DNA of 64,000 nucleotides from Chloroflexota bacterium (lineage in GTDB: Bacteria > Chloroflexota > Anaerolineae > Anaerolineales > Villigracilaceae), in contig JACRLC010000008.1 in NCBI GenBank assembly GCA_016235425.1, forward strand, positions 18,002-82,001, in the 5' to 3' direction. The notes beneath the pieces are model-generated. The model ran no database searches. It worked only from the letters and a program-made list of their open reading frames with translations, and was not told the origin of the DNA. Of this stretch, positions 34,901 to 43,594 are shown in pieces; within the stretch, counting starts at the first letter, position 1; each line of letters opens with the position of its first letter. Both the position numbers and the translations under genes were made by a program.

Positions 34901-35506
34901 CAGGCCGGGCGTGGTGTAGACCGCACCATCCTCCAAATTTGGATAATTCACCACTTGGGCATAACCGCGATAATCCCCGCTTGTGCCGGGAAACGGCAAT
35001 GGACCCGCCCCGCTTTTCCACTGGGCATACGGGGCGGAAGCAACCAGGTCAAAAGTAACCATTGCTTCCTGCAGCACGTTGATCTCCACCCAAAAGGCTT
35101 TATCTGCCGATGAACCGATCCCGAATACCGTTCCTGATCCATCGCTCAATTTCCAGAATCCACGATAAATCCCCGGTGCAGAGGGCGCGGTCATAACCAC
35201 GGACAGATCCACCCTTTGGCCGGGCGTCACGTGCTTCGGCAGGTTGATCGAAGCGGGTGCGCCCAGGCTGTCCCCGCTTACAAACACGAGGCTGTATGTT
35301 GTGTCCCACGTACAGGAACCAATGTTCTTCAAACGCCAGGTTTTAGTGAATATTGTTCCCGCCGCAAACGGTGTGCCGTCTGGTACGCTCAGGTCGGAAA
35401 CGAACTGAGCCCAGTTGCAATATGTCGCCGCCATTGAATGAAATGCCAATTGTGAAAACAACATTCCCGCCATTAAGATCAAAGAGACAATCTTTCGCCA
35501 ACTCAT
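31982..35506 (-). CDS. Large secreted protein with two NBR1-type Ig domains, CARDB and SH3b
   Basis: 1174 residues from the ATG at 35506 (GGAGG site); the frame runs further to 35536. A signal peptide ends near residue 27. Two copies follow of an NBR1-like Ig domain (FTKTWRLKNIGSCTWDTTY and FSKTWRLKNVGSCAWTTDY), each followed by a jelly-roll-like block that shares QYKYNGFIQA/QFKYNGYIQG and a GSAEGDRAIWG/GYPYGDRAIWG motif. Pro/Thr stalks, a PsbP-like stretch (TNTKYGFQFKYPS), a CARDB-type domain near 850-940, and an SH3b near 980-1045 (VLNIRSDAGADYPIVG) come next. A C-terminal domain of about 125 residues is unrecognised. Likely surface adhesin or envelope protein. Confidence 0.8.
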   Translation of the reverse strand: MSWRKIVSLILMAGMLFSQLAFHSMAATYCNWAQFVSDLSVPDGTPFAAGTIFTKTWRLKNIGSCTWDTTYSLVFVSGDSLGAPASINLPKHVTPGQRVDLSVVMTAPSAPGIYRGFWKLSDGSGTVFGIGSSADKAFWVEINVLQEAMVTFDLVASAPYAQWKSGAGPLPFPGTSGDYRGYAQVVNYPNLEDGAVYTTPGLLTVPQYKYNGFIQATYPEYTVQQGDRFQSVVGCEYGTSCYVTFRLDYVTTSGKAKTFWTRREMNDRRAYQVNLDLSPLAGQSVRFVLMMLATGSAEGDRAIWGSPRIVRAEGNPPPITVTPVPYPTMTPSPTPFASPPPIVPSGCDKAAFVADITVPDGTLFAPGAAFSKTWRLKNVGSCAWTTDYKAIFYSGGQMNAPTAINLPAQIAPGQSVDLTINMTAPTTSGLYRGNWVLSNPAGALFGISSNADMPFWLQINVSGGAPVNTGYDFTENVCAAQWKNGAGALPCPGVDADIAGFVVRSDAPHLEDGSAAALPGLLTGPQFKYNGYIQGIYPAFTVQPGDHFQSSVGCEYGANCYVTFRLETMTAAGSTSVFWSWREQNDGRFYNADINLTPLAGQSVRFILSTLATGYPYGDRAIWGAPRIVRAASIITPTFTPSPTPTLTPTSEVENGLTYTNTKYGFQFKYPSQGQIMEQDDNHVKINLPFAPGTNLREKYLSLSVIESPAICNSPFGYGYPPEMIESSQVVINGINFLKERGADGAAGSLYQWTAYSTLKDSVCVSFSFMLHSINPGNYFTPPPVFDEAAESAVFEQIAATLVWIFPVPDLAITQMRYELQNPGCLMPEDPLGVRLWVKNQGRAAAASFTVQVNEAQQSVSGLGVGETIALFFVTSSPGFFNPVTAVVDPANMAAESNESNNSRTETLPVPTPPLPCTLTPTFTPTPTVTPTPVTLIGPYAVILVSLNDVLNIRSDAGADYPIVGSFPWDAVNVMRTGPTRMAGDVQWVEVARPDGSIGWVNAYYLTEYVAHESFCGDARVTQLIDQLKQSVNQSNGNQFASLVSLKHSARINYWRGAMPVNYTTITARTIFTDPQMINWGAGPSGTPDVGTFAQIVQPDMAEVLNISYRLYCDDPSYANMFVDPWLYTNIHYYSVLKPPTPGIDLDWKNWLIGFEYLDGVPYLFGTVHYVWEP

Positions 35507-35656
35507 TGAATCCTCCAGCCAGCACGGACAGGTCAATCAAAAACCTTGTCCCCTCTCTTTGTGCTTCGTAATCATCATAGCACGCAGAAAACGCGCAAAC
35601 ATTGAGACATCATTACCTTGATTTCAAGGAAACGCTCCGAAACCTGCAAACTTTTG

Positions 35657-35668
35657 TATAATTGAACC
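35657..35668 (+). promoter_or_regulatory. Leaderless -10 box of the isomerase gene
   Basis: TATAAT, six bases (TGAACC), ATG. Confidence 0.6.
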
Positions 35669-36733
35669 ATGAACCTTGATAACCTCACCCTCTTCAAACA
35701 ACTCGACACCCTGAACATGCTCGGTGAAATTGACGGCCTGCCCGATCAATTAAAGACCGCATGGGATTTGGGACAGACCCTGCCGCTTCTCCCTGCAATT
35801 GACTTCCAACGCGTGGTCATCACCGGCATGGGCGGATCGGCGATCGGGGCGGACCTCGCATCTGCTTTCGTTATGGACAAATGTCCGGTCCCCGTAATTG
35901 TCCACCGCGATTACGGTTTGCCCGCGTTCGCCAAAGGCAAAGAGACGCTGGTGATTGCATCGTCACACTCCGGCAACACCGAAGAGACGTTGGATGCTTT
36001 TACCGTTGCCTTGAAAAACAAGTGCGCGATTCTCGCGGTCTGCACGGGCGGCGAATTAGCCAAGCGCGCCAAAGAAAACGAACTGCCCCTGTGGTCGTTC
36101 AATCACAGCGGACAGCCGCGCGCCGCGGTGGGATTTTCCTTCGGTTTACTACTGGCTTTGTTTGCAAGATTGAATCTCATCCCCGACCCCGCAAAGGATG
36201 TGGAAGCCGCGGTCGCCGCGATGAAGAAATCACAGGAACACCTGCGCGCTGACGTGCCCGCCGTGAACAATTCCGCCAAACGTTACGCAGGCCAGTTGAT
36301 GGGACGCTGGGTCACAGTGATGGGCGCGGGGATTCTCGCTCCTGTGGCGCGCCGCTGGAAGGGGCAGATCAACGAGATTGCGAAAGCAGGCGCGAATTTT
36401 GAATTCCTGCCCGAAGCCGATCACAACACTCTCGCCGGAACGCTTCATCCCGAAGAAGTTCTCAACCCGCACACAATGACCCTCTTCCTGCGTTCCCCGT
36501 CCGATCACCCGCGCAACCGCCTGCGCAGTGACCTGACGAAGCAGATCTTCATGGTCGAGGGCCTGAACACGGATTACCTCGATGCACGCGGCGATTCCCC
36601 TCTCGCGCACATCTGGACGTTGATCCTCTTTGGCGATTACATGGCCTATTATCTGGCGATGGCCTACGGTGTCAACCCCACCCCCGTGGAAGCGCTGGTC
36701 AATTTCAAGCACGCGATGAGCGAAGCAAAATAA
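35669..36733 (+). CDS. Bifunctional phosphoglucose/phosphomannose isomerase
   Basis: 354 residues with an N-terminal SIS domain (VVITGMGGSAIGADLASAF and SSHSGNTEETL) and a C-terminal bact-PGI domain with the EADHNTLAG and NFKHAMSEAK segments. It interconverts glucose-6-P, mannose-6-P and fructose-6-P, feeding glycolysis and nucleotide-sugar synthesis. The family is typical of archaea and Chloroflexota lacking ordinary pgi. The gene stands alone. Confidence 0.9.
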   Translation: MNLDNLTLFKQLDTLNMLGEIDGLPDQLKTAWDLGQTLPLLPAIDFQRVVITGMGGSAIGADLASAFVMDKCPVPVIVHRDYGLPAFAKGKETLVIASSHSGNTEETLDAFTVALKNKCAILAVCTGGELAKRAKENELPLWSFNHSGQPRAAVGFSFGLLLALFARLNLIPDPAKDVEAAVAAMKKSQEHLRADVPAVNNSAKRYAGQLMGRWVTVMGAGILAPVARRWKGQINEIAKAGANFEFLPEADHNTLAGTLHPEEVLNPHTMTLFLRSPSDHPRNRLRSDLTKQIFMVEGLNTDYLDARGDSPLAHIWTLILFGDYMAYYLAMAYGVNPTPVEALVNFKHAMSEAK

Positions 36734-36766
36734 ACCTGGAAGCGGCGATCAATATGAATCCAAAAA

Positions 36767-36794
36767 ACCGCGGCTACTTCTTCCGTGCCGCGGT
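36767..36794. terminator. Convergent hairpin after the isomerase gene
   Basis: ACCGCGG pairs with CCGCGGT across a 14-base loop, with an A-run before and TCTTTCATTT after. It could act in both directions. Confidence 0.6.
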
Positions 36795-36836
36795 CTTTCA
36801 TTTACCTGTCTACTTGTTTCCCTGTCTCCCCTTCCC

Positions 36837-39326
36837 TTACGGCTCCAAACACGCAGGAATGGAATCGCTTTGACCGTCCGGGGCTTGTGTGTTTCCATTC
36901 TGGTCGTAAATCTTCACATATTGAATAACGGGGAATTGCTTTAAATTCACCCTCAATACGTCTGCAATGGTATAAGTTGCGCCATTGCTGTTGCACTCGC
37001 CTTTGAGATAAACACGCGCAATGCCGCCTGCAACTTCAAATTTGCTGTAGCCCGTCGCGCCGCTGTAAATGGCAATCCATTTGTAGGTGTTCTTTTCGGT
37101 AAAGCCGGGACCTTTGAAATATTCATCCAGCACAAGTTGCGGGAAATTCGCGGATGATTTCGCCCAGCGCACACCCGCAACTTCATACGGAGGCGTTCCA
37201 GCGTTGTACTTTTTCTGGTCCACAAAATAGACATTGATCTTTGTGTACAGCGGCGTGGCAGTAGGGCGCGGTGTGCGCGTGGCTGTCGGTGTGCGTGATG
37301 GCGTGCGCGTGGTGGTGGGCGTACGCGTACTCGTGGGAGTCTTCGACGGCGTGGGAGTGTTCGTCACAGTGGAGGTGGGCGTGAAGGATGGGTCGAGGCA
37401 GATCGGTTCCGAGTCTCCTGCGCCATCCGGGTTTTGCGTCTGCCCGAACTGATCGTAGATTTTTACAGCCCGGATATTCCCGAACTGTTTGAGGTTGAGC
37501 GTGATCAAATCTGCGATGGTGAAGTTCTTGCCGCTGGGGGTACATGCGCCGTTCAAATGGACTTTCGCCACATCGCCGCTGACCTCCAATTTTGAATAAC
37601 CGGTAAAGCCGTTGTACAAAGCGATGTATCCCAATGACCTTTCGGTTGAGCCGGGACCTTTGAAATATTCCTTCAGCGCCGCCTCAGGCCGGTTGGCAGA
37701 GGAAGCGGCCCAGCGTTGGCCGGTCACTTCATACGGCGGCGTGTTGGCATTCAACCTGTTTCGATTGGCGAAGTAGACATTGATTTTGTAATACAACGGC
37801 GTGGCGGTCGGGCGGCGCGTATGCGTCGCAGTGGGCGTGCGTGAGGCGGTGGTCGTCCGCGAGGGGGTGAACGTTTTGGTGGGGGTGCGCGTGTTCGTGG
37901 AAGTCTTCGTGACGGTGGGCGTGCGCGTTGACGTGGGAGTCCTCGTCGCTGTGGATGTTCGCGTGGAAGTGGGGGTATTCGTCACTGTGGGGGTGCGTGT
38001 CACAGTGGGGGTAAAACTTGGGGTAAGGGTAACAGGTGTCGGCGGGGTCGGAGTCGCATCTCCAACGTAGACGAATTGAACGGAGTCCGCGCCAACTTCA
38101 AGGGAGGAAACCGCGCCCGGTTCGTCCTTTGTCTGATTTGTGAGTTTGATGAATTCATCCCCGGCGCTGTTGAAGTTGTATTTGCCCACGTAAAGCCAGC
38201 CGTCGCTTGCATAGAAGCGGTTCGGGTAAACGACCTGGTTGATGTAGACGCGGTCGACTTCGGCATTGTGCTGGATGTCGTAAAACGCGCCTTCGCTCGT
38301 GGCATGAATGGCGGGAACGCGGATGTACACTGCGTATTGGCCGGGTGTTGCTCCCTGCGGGAATGCCCACTGACCTGAGCAGGTGGGCGCGGTGACGCGC
38401 GCTTTTGCAAAGCGCATACTGCCGCCCGTCGCGCTGGATGCGGATGCAACGTTCCAGCACGAGGCCGGGCTTTCGCTGAAGCCGCCGCTGCCATCGTCCA
38501 CGATGATGCCGTTGCCCGGCGCGGCGGGAAAATCGAGCGGGTTGCCCGAAGGGAAGATCTCTGCGCCGTAATAGATCAGCGAAGGGTTCGAGACCCACAA
38601 CGACTCGCGCTGGTTGGCGCTCCACGGGTCGGCCTCACTTCCGGTCCAGCCGTACGGGTCAACTGCCTTGCCTGCCGGGTTGACCACGCGCAGATGAAGG
38701 TGAGGACCGGTGGAGTTGCCGGTGTTGCCGCTAAAGCCGATCCATTCACCGTGCTGAAAGAACACACAGCCCGGCGAGGAGCATCCCTGCACAGCCACCG
38801 CGCTCATGTGCCCGTAGGACGTTGAATAACCGTTGGGATGATGCAGCCTCACGTACAGACCGAGACTGACCTTGTGATTCTGCGGGTCCCACCAGCCGGA
38901 GTAAATGACCTGGTCCGTATCTGCGGCGGCATACAGCGGGCGGTAACTCAGGCCATAATCAATGCCATCGTGCCCGTCGTAAGCCAGCCAACTGCCGAGG
39001 CTGTAGGACCAGTAAATGCCGTAGCCCGCATCGCATACGCCGGGTTCAGGGGGAGGCGTACCCGGGGGCGGAGGCTGGGGACAATTCTTGCGCGCCTCCG
39101 CACCGTTGAATGCAACCACGCGTTTATCGGCGACGTAATTCGGGCTGGTATGATCGAAGACCGATTCCTGCGAAGCCGTGCCGGGATAAGGGGGAAACAA
39201 AAACGCGGTCACAGCCTCATCGGGCGCGGCAAAAGCCCCTGTTCCCGAGCCGCGTGCGCCGAGCAGAAGACTCACGATGAAGAGGGCGGTGAAAATTGTT
39301 TTTGTGCGAAATCGGATCACGGCCAT
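36837..39326 (-). CDS. Secreted M23 peptidase with Thr/Pro stalks and two GerMN domains
   Basis: 829 residues from the ATG at 39326, which gives a proper signal peptide; the frame runs to 39410. The LytM zinc site is complete: His119 and Asp123 (HDGIDYG), His209 and His211 (GPHLHLR). A golvesin/xly-type beta domain follows (about 280-435). Two TPT/TRT-rich stalks each lead to a GerMN-like domain (YKINVYFANR..., TKINVYFVDQ...) of about 135 residues, clearly a tandem duplication. Likely a cell-wall or surface endopeptidase, or a binding protein held off the envelope. Confidence 0.85.
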   Translation of the reverse strand: MAVIRFRTKTIFTALFIVSLLLGARGSGTGAFAAPDEAVTAFLFPPYPGTASQESVFDHTSPNYVADKRVVAFNGAEARKNCPQPPPPGTPPPEPGVCDAGYGIYWSYSLGSWLAYDGHDGIDYGLSYRPLYAAADTDQVIYSGWWDPQNHKVSLGLYVRLHHPNGYSTSYGHMSAVAVQGCSSPGCVFFQHGEWIGFSGNTGNSTGPHLHLRVVNPAGKAVDPYGWTGSEADPWSANQRESLWVSNPSLIYYGAEIFPSGNPLDFPAAPGNGIIVDDGSGGFSESPASCWNVASASSATGGSMRFAKARVTAPTCSGQWAFPQGATPGQYAVYIRVPAIHATSEGAFYDIQHNAEVDRVYINQVVYPNRFYASDGWLYVGKYNFNSAGDEFIKLTNQTKDEPGAVSSLEVGADSVQFVYVGDATPTPPTPVTLTPSFTPTVTRTPTVTNTPTSTRTSTATRTPTSTRTPTVTKTSTNTRTPTKTFTPSRTTTASRTPTATHTRRPTATPLYYKINVYFANRNRLNANTPPYEVTGQRWAASSANRPEAALKEYFKGPGSTERSLGYIALYNGFTGYSKLEVSGDVAKVHLNGACTPSGKNFTIADLITLNLKQFGNIRAVKIYDQFGQTQNPDGAGDSEPICLDPSFTPTSTVTNTPTPSKTPTSTRTPTTTRTPSRTPTATRTPRPTATPLYTKINVYFVDQKKYNAGTPPYEVAGVRWAKSSANFPQLVLDEYFKGPGFTEKNTYKWIAIYSGATGYSKFEVAGGIARVYLKGECNSNGATYTIADVLRVNLKQFPVIQYVKIYDQNGNTQAPDGQSDSIPACLEP

Positions 39327-39416
39327 TTTTCCACGGTTATTGCGCTTGCCGTTTGAAAGCAGTTGCACCGCGCGCGGGCAGGGTATACGCTTCGCGCAAC
39401 TGCATCCCAAACGGGA

Positions 39417-40100
39417 TTACGGTATCGGCGTTGCCTGTGAAGTTTGCACGGAGGCCAGTGTGGCGAGCACCACCTCGGCCTCCTGGATGCACAGATCGGC
39501 TTCTTCCTTGAACGTTACTTCAAAACCAGTATAAATATTTGCGTCGCCGCCGAGATACGTCACGAACCGGCGCGCGCCATTGAGATAAGCTGTGCTGATC
39601 TCGAATTCCATCGTTCCGAGTTTGCGTACATCATGGTCCACGTTCATGTTGGACGGCAGGCCGCGTCCCGTTGCCGTGGAGATCACGCAATATTCGATGC
39701 CGCGATGACCGATGGCCGGGAAGCCGTAGCTGTCGGTGGTCAGTGCCCAGATTTCGGGGTCATATTTTACGCGGAAGAAAAAGCCCGGTTTTGAATCGCC
39801 GAGGTACGTCGGTTCCCCGTCCCAGGCCAGCAGGGCGGGTGAGTTTGCGAGCGGTGTTGGCAATTCAAGCGGGGGCAGGGACGTTTCGGTGGCGGTCGGC
39901 CCGGAGGTGGACGATGGCGAAGGCACAACAGACGGTTCTACAACGGTGGGCGTAGGCTGGGGTAGAGTGGGGGACGCAAGGACTTCCGGGGAGAGTTCGG
40001 CAGGCGCGCTGGAATCGGCCGCGCGTTCCGCAATTTGGGTCGCTGGCGCGCCGCAGGATGTCAATAACAAGGCGAGAAGGATTAACAATATTTTCCGCAT
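39417..40100 (-). CDS. Lipoprotein of unknown function
   Basis: 227 residues with a lipoprotein signal (LLLTSC, Cys16), a Pro/Ser/Thr linker to about residue 85, and a soluble C-terminal domain with the KYDPEIWALTTDSYG stretch, which resembles the PsbP-like blocks found in Chloroflexota surface proteins. No enzyme motif is seen. It lies 6 bp after the beta-propeller gene and is probably co-transcribed with it. Confidence 0.7.
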   Translation of the reverse strand: MRKILLILLALLLTSCGAPATQIAERAADSSAPAELSPEVLASPTLPQPTPTVVEPSVVPSPSSTSGPTATETSLPPLELPTPLANSPALLAWDGEPTYLGDSKPGFFFRVKYDPEIWALTTDSYGFPAIGHRGIEYCVISTATGRGLPSNMNVDHDVRKLGTMEFEISTAYLNGARRFVTYLGGDANIYTGFEVTFKEEADLCIQEAEVVLATLASVQTSQATPIP

Positions 40101-40106
40101 TTGGAC

Positions 40107-41168
40107 TCACTTTCGCATCCAACTCGGACAGCAGGCTGATTCCGTTAAAACAGGTTTAATCTCATCTTTGAGTAGATCCACAACCTGCGAGTCCATTCTA
40201 CCATTTATGACGTATTGAAAGAACAACTTGTTTCCGTCCGGTGACCAATGCGGGGTCTCGGCGCGGCCTTCGTCAAAGTGCGTGACTTGTGTGATCTCAT
40301 TGGCCGCAACGCCAACAACGTAAATATTGCTTACCAGCGCGTCCGCGGATTCATTTGCGCGTGTATCATCCGCGTTTTCGCGCACCACGAACGCGATCTG
40401 CATCCCATCCGGTGACCAGTTCGCCGCGTAACCGTGACCTGCATCCGCGTCGGCGAGTTTGCGCGCATTCGAGCCGTTTGCATTCATCAGCCACAATTCG
40501 CCAACCGTGAATGGGACCTGCGAATCGGGGATTTTGATGAAGGCGATTTGCCTTCCGTCCGGCGACCAGCACGCGTAAGCGATGTAATTTTCCTTGTCCG
40601 CGTACACTTGTTGGACGATGTTCCCGTCCTTTTTTGCGAGCCACATTTCACTGCCGAAGCCAAGCCCGCGCGAGAAGGTGAAGGTGAAGTCGGAACCATT
40701 GGGTTTGGGTGCGAGGTCGTAGGTCAATTCGGTGACGGGAACGAAGTCGTGTGTGCCATCTGCGTATGCGCGCTGGATCTGCGGGTTTCCCGTCGAATTG
40801 ACTTTGAGAAACACGGCTTTGCCATCATTTGTCCACGCGAGGAAATGACTGTCAGCTTCGGTGAATGCCGGTGAAAGGGAACCAGTCTCGAGGTCCAGAA
40901 AAAGAACCGTTTGCCCGTAGGCGCAGGATAATTCAACAGCGAAGAGAATCCCGCGCGGGGCCGGGAAAATGTCGAAGAGTCCGCAGTCAGGTGGAAAAGA
41001 AAGAGGCAGTTCTGCAACAGGTTGAAAATCGTCGGAGAGTTCGATGAGTGCCGGGGGCGAGAAGCGGAAGACATGGAGCGTGTTTTGGGCGGGGGAAGCA
41101 GGGGAGCAGGCAAAAAGAGCGAGCAATAAACAAAGAACAGCGATCAACGGGAGACGATGTAAACGCAT
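40107..41168 (-). CDS. TolB-like beta-propeller lipoprotein
   Basis: 353 residues. The signal peptide ends with a lipobox (LALFAC). Several PD40 repeats are visible: CWSPDGRQIAFI, NWSPDGMQIAFV and HWSPDGNKLFF, which form propeller blades. The start at 41168 is supported by a minus-strand TATAAT six bases upstream; the frame extends to 41183. Such extracytoplasmic propellers mediate protein or sugar binding; the partner is unknown. Confidence 0.82.
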   Translation of the reverse strand: MRLHRLPLIAVLCLLLALFACSPASPAQNTLHVFRFSPPALIELSDDFQPVAELPLSFPPDCGLFDIFPAPRGILFAVELSCAYGQTVLFLDLETGSLSPAFTEADSHFLAWTNDGKAVFLKVNSTGNPQIQRAYADGTHDFVPVTELTYDLAPKPNGSDFTFTFSRGLGFGSEMWLAKKDGNIVQQVYADKENYIAYACWSPDGRQIAFIKIPDSQVPFTVGELWLMNANGSNARKLADADAGHGYAANWSPDGMQIAFVVRENADDTRANESADALVSNIYVVGVAANEITQVTHFDEGRAETPHWSPDGNKLFFQYVINGRMDSQVVDLLKDEIKPVLTESACCPSWMRK

Positions 41169-41180
41169 GCAAGTATTATA
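41169..41180 (-). promoter_or_regulatory. Leaderless -10 box of the beta-propeller gene
   Basis: Minus-strand TATAAT, six bases (ACTTGC), ATG at 41168. On the plus strand a second TATAAT at 41193-41198 may serve surE with a leader of about 65 nt. Confidence 0.6.
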
Positions 41181-41267
41181 CAAGCGACAGGGTTATAATC
41201 GTCACGCAATCGCAAATTGCCAATCCAAAACTTGTACTGAACTTGTCGAAGTATCGGAAATCGAATC

Positions 41268-42035
41268 ATGCACATACTTGTCACCAACGACGACGGCGTC
41301 CAGGCGCCGGGACTTCTCGCCCTCGCGCAGGAGATGCGCAAACTCGGAAAAGTGACCGTCTTCGCGCCGGACCACAACTGGTCGGCTTCGGGGCACGTGA
41401 AGACGATGGAGCGACCCCTGCGCGTGCGCGAGACCACCCTGGCCGACGGCTCATCTGCATTCATGTCCGATGGCGCACCGTCAGATTGCGTGGCCCTGCC
41501 TTTGCTTGGGCTGATCGAAGAGGAAGTTGACCTCGTCGTTTCGGGCATCAACCCAAACGCCAACATCGGTCATGACGTGACGTATTCCGGCACGGTCACT
41601 GCCGCGATGGAGGCGGTGATCGCGGGTGTGAGAGGCATTGCCGTTTCGCTGGATTCGCCCGAAGGCCACAGGGGCGCGCTGGATTATTCGACCGCCGCAA
41701 TCGTGGGTCGGCGCGTGGCGGAGAAGATCCTCGCGGATGGCCTGCCGGAGGGCGTGGTGTTGAACGTCAATGTGCCGTATCTCGAAGAGAAGGAACTGAG
41801 GGGATACCTGGTCACCCGCCAGGGACTGCGCGTCTACCGCGACGCGCTCGACCAGCGGATTGATCCGCGCGGCAAGCCGTATTACTGGATCGGCGGTGAA
41901 TCTCCAACCGGCGTAGCCGAAGAAGGCACGGATTTCGGCGCGCTTGCGGAGGGATTCGTCTCGATCACGCCGTTGCAGTTGGACCTCACCAACTACAAAG
42001 CGATGGACGTGTTGAAGAAGTGGAAATTCAAGTGA
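41268..42035 (+). CDS. surE: 5'/3'-nucleotidase SurE
   Basis: 255 residues. Dephosphorylates nucleoside 5'- or 3'-monophosphates. The metal-binding start MHILVTNDDGVQAPG (Asp8, Asp9), the PDHNWSASGH loop and the SGINPNANIGHDVTYSGTV segment are complete. A TCGAAG-type repeat fragment lies just upstream (41228-41252) in the leader. Confidence 0.95.
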   Translation: MHILVTNDDGVQAPGLLALAQEMRKLGKVTVFAPDHNWSASGHVKTMERPLRVRETTLADGSSAFMSDGAPSDCVALPLLGLIEEEVDLVVSGINPNANIGHDVTYSGTVTAAMEAVIAGVRGIAVSLDSPEGHRGALDYSTAAIVGRRVAEKILADGLPEGVVLNVNVPYLEEKELRGYLVTRQGLRVYRDALDQRIDPRGKPYYWIGGESPTGVAEEGTDFGALAEGFVSITPLQLDLTNYKAMDVLKKWKFK

Positions 42036-42047
42036 GAGGAGACTTTG

Positions 42048-42530
42048 ATGTCTCTCATGTCAATGAACAAAGAAGTTATTGGAAACTACTGGACCGAATT
42101 TCTCGACAGCCTGCCGCCGGACTCTCCCTACCATCGCAAAAGTTATGTAGCGGAAAGTCTGGGCGATAACCCGGCGCTGGCCGATGAACTTGGCCGCCTG
42201 ATCACAAAGGGCATCAAAACCGGCACGTGCTCGGCCTTGTGGGAATGGGAGGCGGAGGGCAGCCCGATCCCGCAGCCGGGGCTGATCTCCATTGTGCTCA
42301 ATGGACAGAACCGACCCTTGTGCATCATTGAAACCACGGAAGTGTACGTCTGCCGCTTCAATGCGGTGGATGAAGAGTTTGCGCATTCGGAGGGCGAAGG
42401 CGACCTGTCCCTGCAATACTGGCGTGAAGCGCATACGCATTTCTTTTCGCGGGTGCTTCCAAAATTTGGCAGGGAATTCAGCGAGGACATGCCGCTGGTG
42501 TGCGAACGGTTTAAAGTTATCTACAAATAA
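42048..42530 (+). CDS. ASCH-domain protein
   Basis: 160 residues. The ASCH fold, related to PUA, is recognised from GTCSALWEWEAEG, IVLNGQNRPLCIIETTEV and VDEEFAHSEGEGDLSLQYWR. ASCH proteins bind RNA; some are amidohydrolases for N4-acetylcytidine or RNases. The start at 42048 has GGAG at a six-base distance. It sits in a run with surE and the aldo/keto reductase. Confidence 0.85.
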   Translation: MSLMSMNKEVIGNYWTEFLDSLPPDSPYHRKSYVAESLGDNPALADELGRLITKGIKTGTCSALWEWEAEGSPIPQPGLISIVLNGQNRPLCIIETTEVYVCRFNAVDEEFAHSEGEGDLSLQYWREAHTHFFSRVLPKFGREFSEDMPLVCERFKVIYK

Positions 42531-42539
42531 GGAGTCCAC

Positions 42540-43532
42540 GTGCCTTACCTTGCCTCTGAAACCCGCTACAACTCCATGCCCTACAACCGTGTAGGCCGCA
42601 GTGGACTCAAACTCCCCGCCATCTCACTTGGCTGGTGGTACAACTTCGGCGGCCTCGACGTGTTCGAGAACGGACGCGCCATCGCCCGCCGCGCGTTCGA
42701 TCTGGGCGTTACGCACTTCGACCTTGCCAACAATTACGGCCCTCCGCCCGGTTCTGCCGAGGAGACGTTCGGCCAGCTTTTCAAGCAGGATTTCCATCCA
42801 TATCGCGACGAACTTATCATCTCCACCAAGGCGGGCTGGGATATGTGGCCCGGCCCGTACGGCGAGTGGGGTTCACGCAAATACTTGTTGGCGAGTCTCG
42901 ACCAGTCTCTCAAACGCATGGGACTCGATTACGTGGACATCTTTTACAGCCACCGCCCTGATCCTGATACGCCGTTTGAGGAGACGATGGGCGCGCTCGA
43001 CTCAGCTGTCAGGCAGGGAAAGGCCCTTTATGCCGGCATCTCAAGCTACAGTCCGGAACAGACGCGGGAGGCGGCGCGCATCCTCCGTCAAATGGGGACT
43101 CCCTGTCTCATCCACCAGCCGTCCTACAATATGTTCGACCGCTGGATCGAAAATGGATTGCTGGATGTGCTGACCGACGAGGGCATCGGCTGTATCGTCT
43201 TCTCGCCTCTCGCGCAGGGACAGTTGACTGACCGTTACCTGAAAGGAATCCCGTCTGACGCGCGCGCCAGCAAAACTGTCCGCGTTTGGTTGACCCCCGA
43301 CGACGTAAAAGAGAACCTTCCCAAAGTACAAAAACTGAATGAGCTTGCCCAACAACGCGGCCAATCCCTTGCGCAAATGGCACTGGCATGGGTGTTACGC
43401 AAACCCGCGGTTACGTCCGCGTTGATCGGCGCGAGCAGTGTGCGGCAGCTCGAAGACAACCTTGCCGCGTTGAATAAATTGAAATTCAGTGATGATGAGT
43501 TGAATACCATTGAGAGCATTCTAAAATCATGA
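42540..43532 (+). CDS. Aldo/keto reductase, YghZ-like
   Basis: 330 residues, GTG start behind AAGGAG. The AKR barrel is clear: YNRVGRSGLKLPAISLG, the catalytic Tyr region FDLANNYGPPPGSAEE with GxAE, Lys in ISTKAGWDMWPGPYG, and YSHRPDPDTPFEE. The WPGPYG and SRKYLLASLDQSLKRMG segments are those of L-glyceraldehyde-3-phosphate reductases. It reduces aldehydes with NADPH, probably detoxifying methylglyoxal-like compounds. Confidence 0.92.
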   Translation: MPYLASETRYNSMPYNRVGRSGLKLPAISLGWWYNFGGLDVFENGRAIARRAFDLGVTHFDLANNYGPPPGSAEETFGQLFKQDFHPYRDELIISTKAGWDMWPGPYGEWGSRKYLLASLDQSLKRMGLDYVDIFYSHRPDPDTPFEETMGALDSAVRQGKALYAGISSYSPEQTREAARILRQMGTPCLIHQPSYNMFDRWIENGLLDVLTDEGIGCIVFSPLAQGQLTDRYLKGIPSDARASKTVRVWLTPDDVKENLPKVQKLNELAQQRGQSLAQMALAWVLRKPAVTSALIGASSVRQLEDNLAALNKLKFSDDELNTIESILKS

Positions 43533-43537
43533 CGGTA

Positions 43538-43581
43538 GACGGTAGACCGTGGACCGTTTTTATCGTCCACGGTCTACCGTC
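43538..43581 (+). terminator. 17-bp stem hairpin after the aldo/keto reductase
   Basis: GACGGTAGACCGTGGAC pairs with its exact complement around CGTTTTTATC. It may terminate or process the message, or belong to the dispersed palindromes. It lies just before the next start. Confidence 0.65.
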
Positions 43582-43594
43582 CAAAGAGGCAAAC

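Noticed and set aside
37250..38050. CRISPR-like regular repeats
   Set aside because: The repeats encode Thr/Pro/Arg stalks of the M23 protein; there are no constant-length repeats with unique spacers. No CRISPR array was found in the window.
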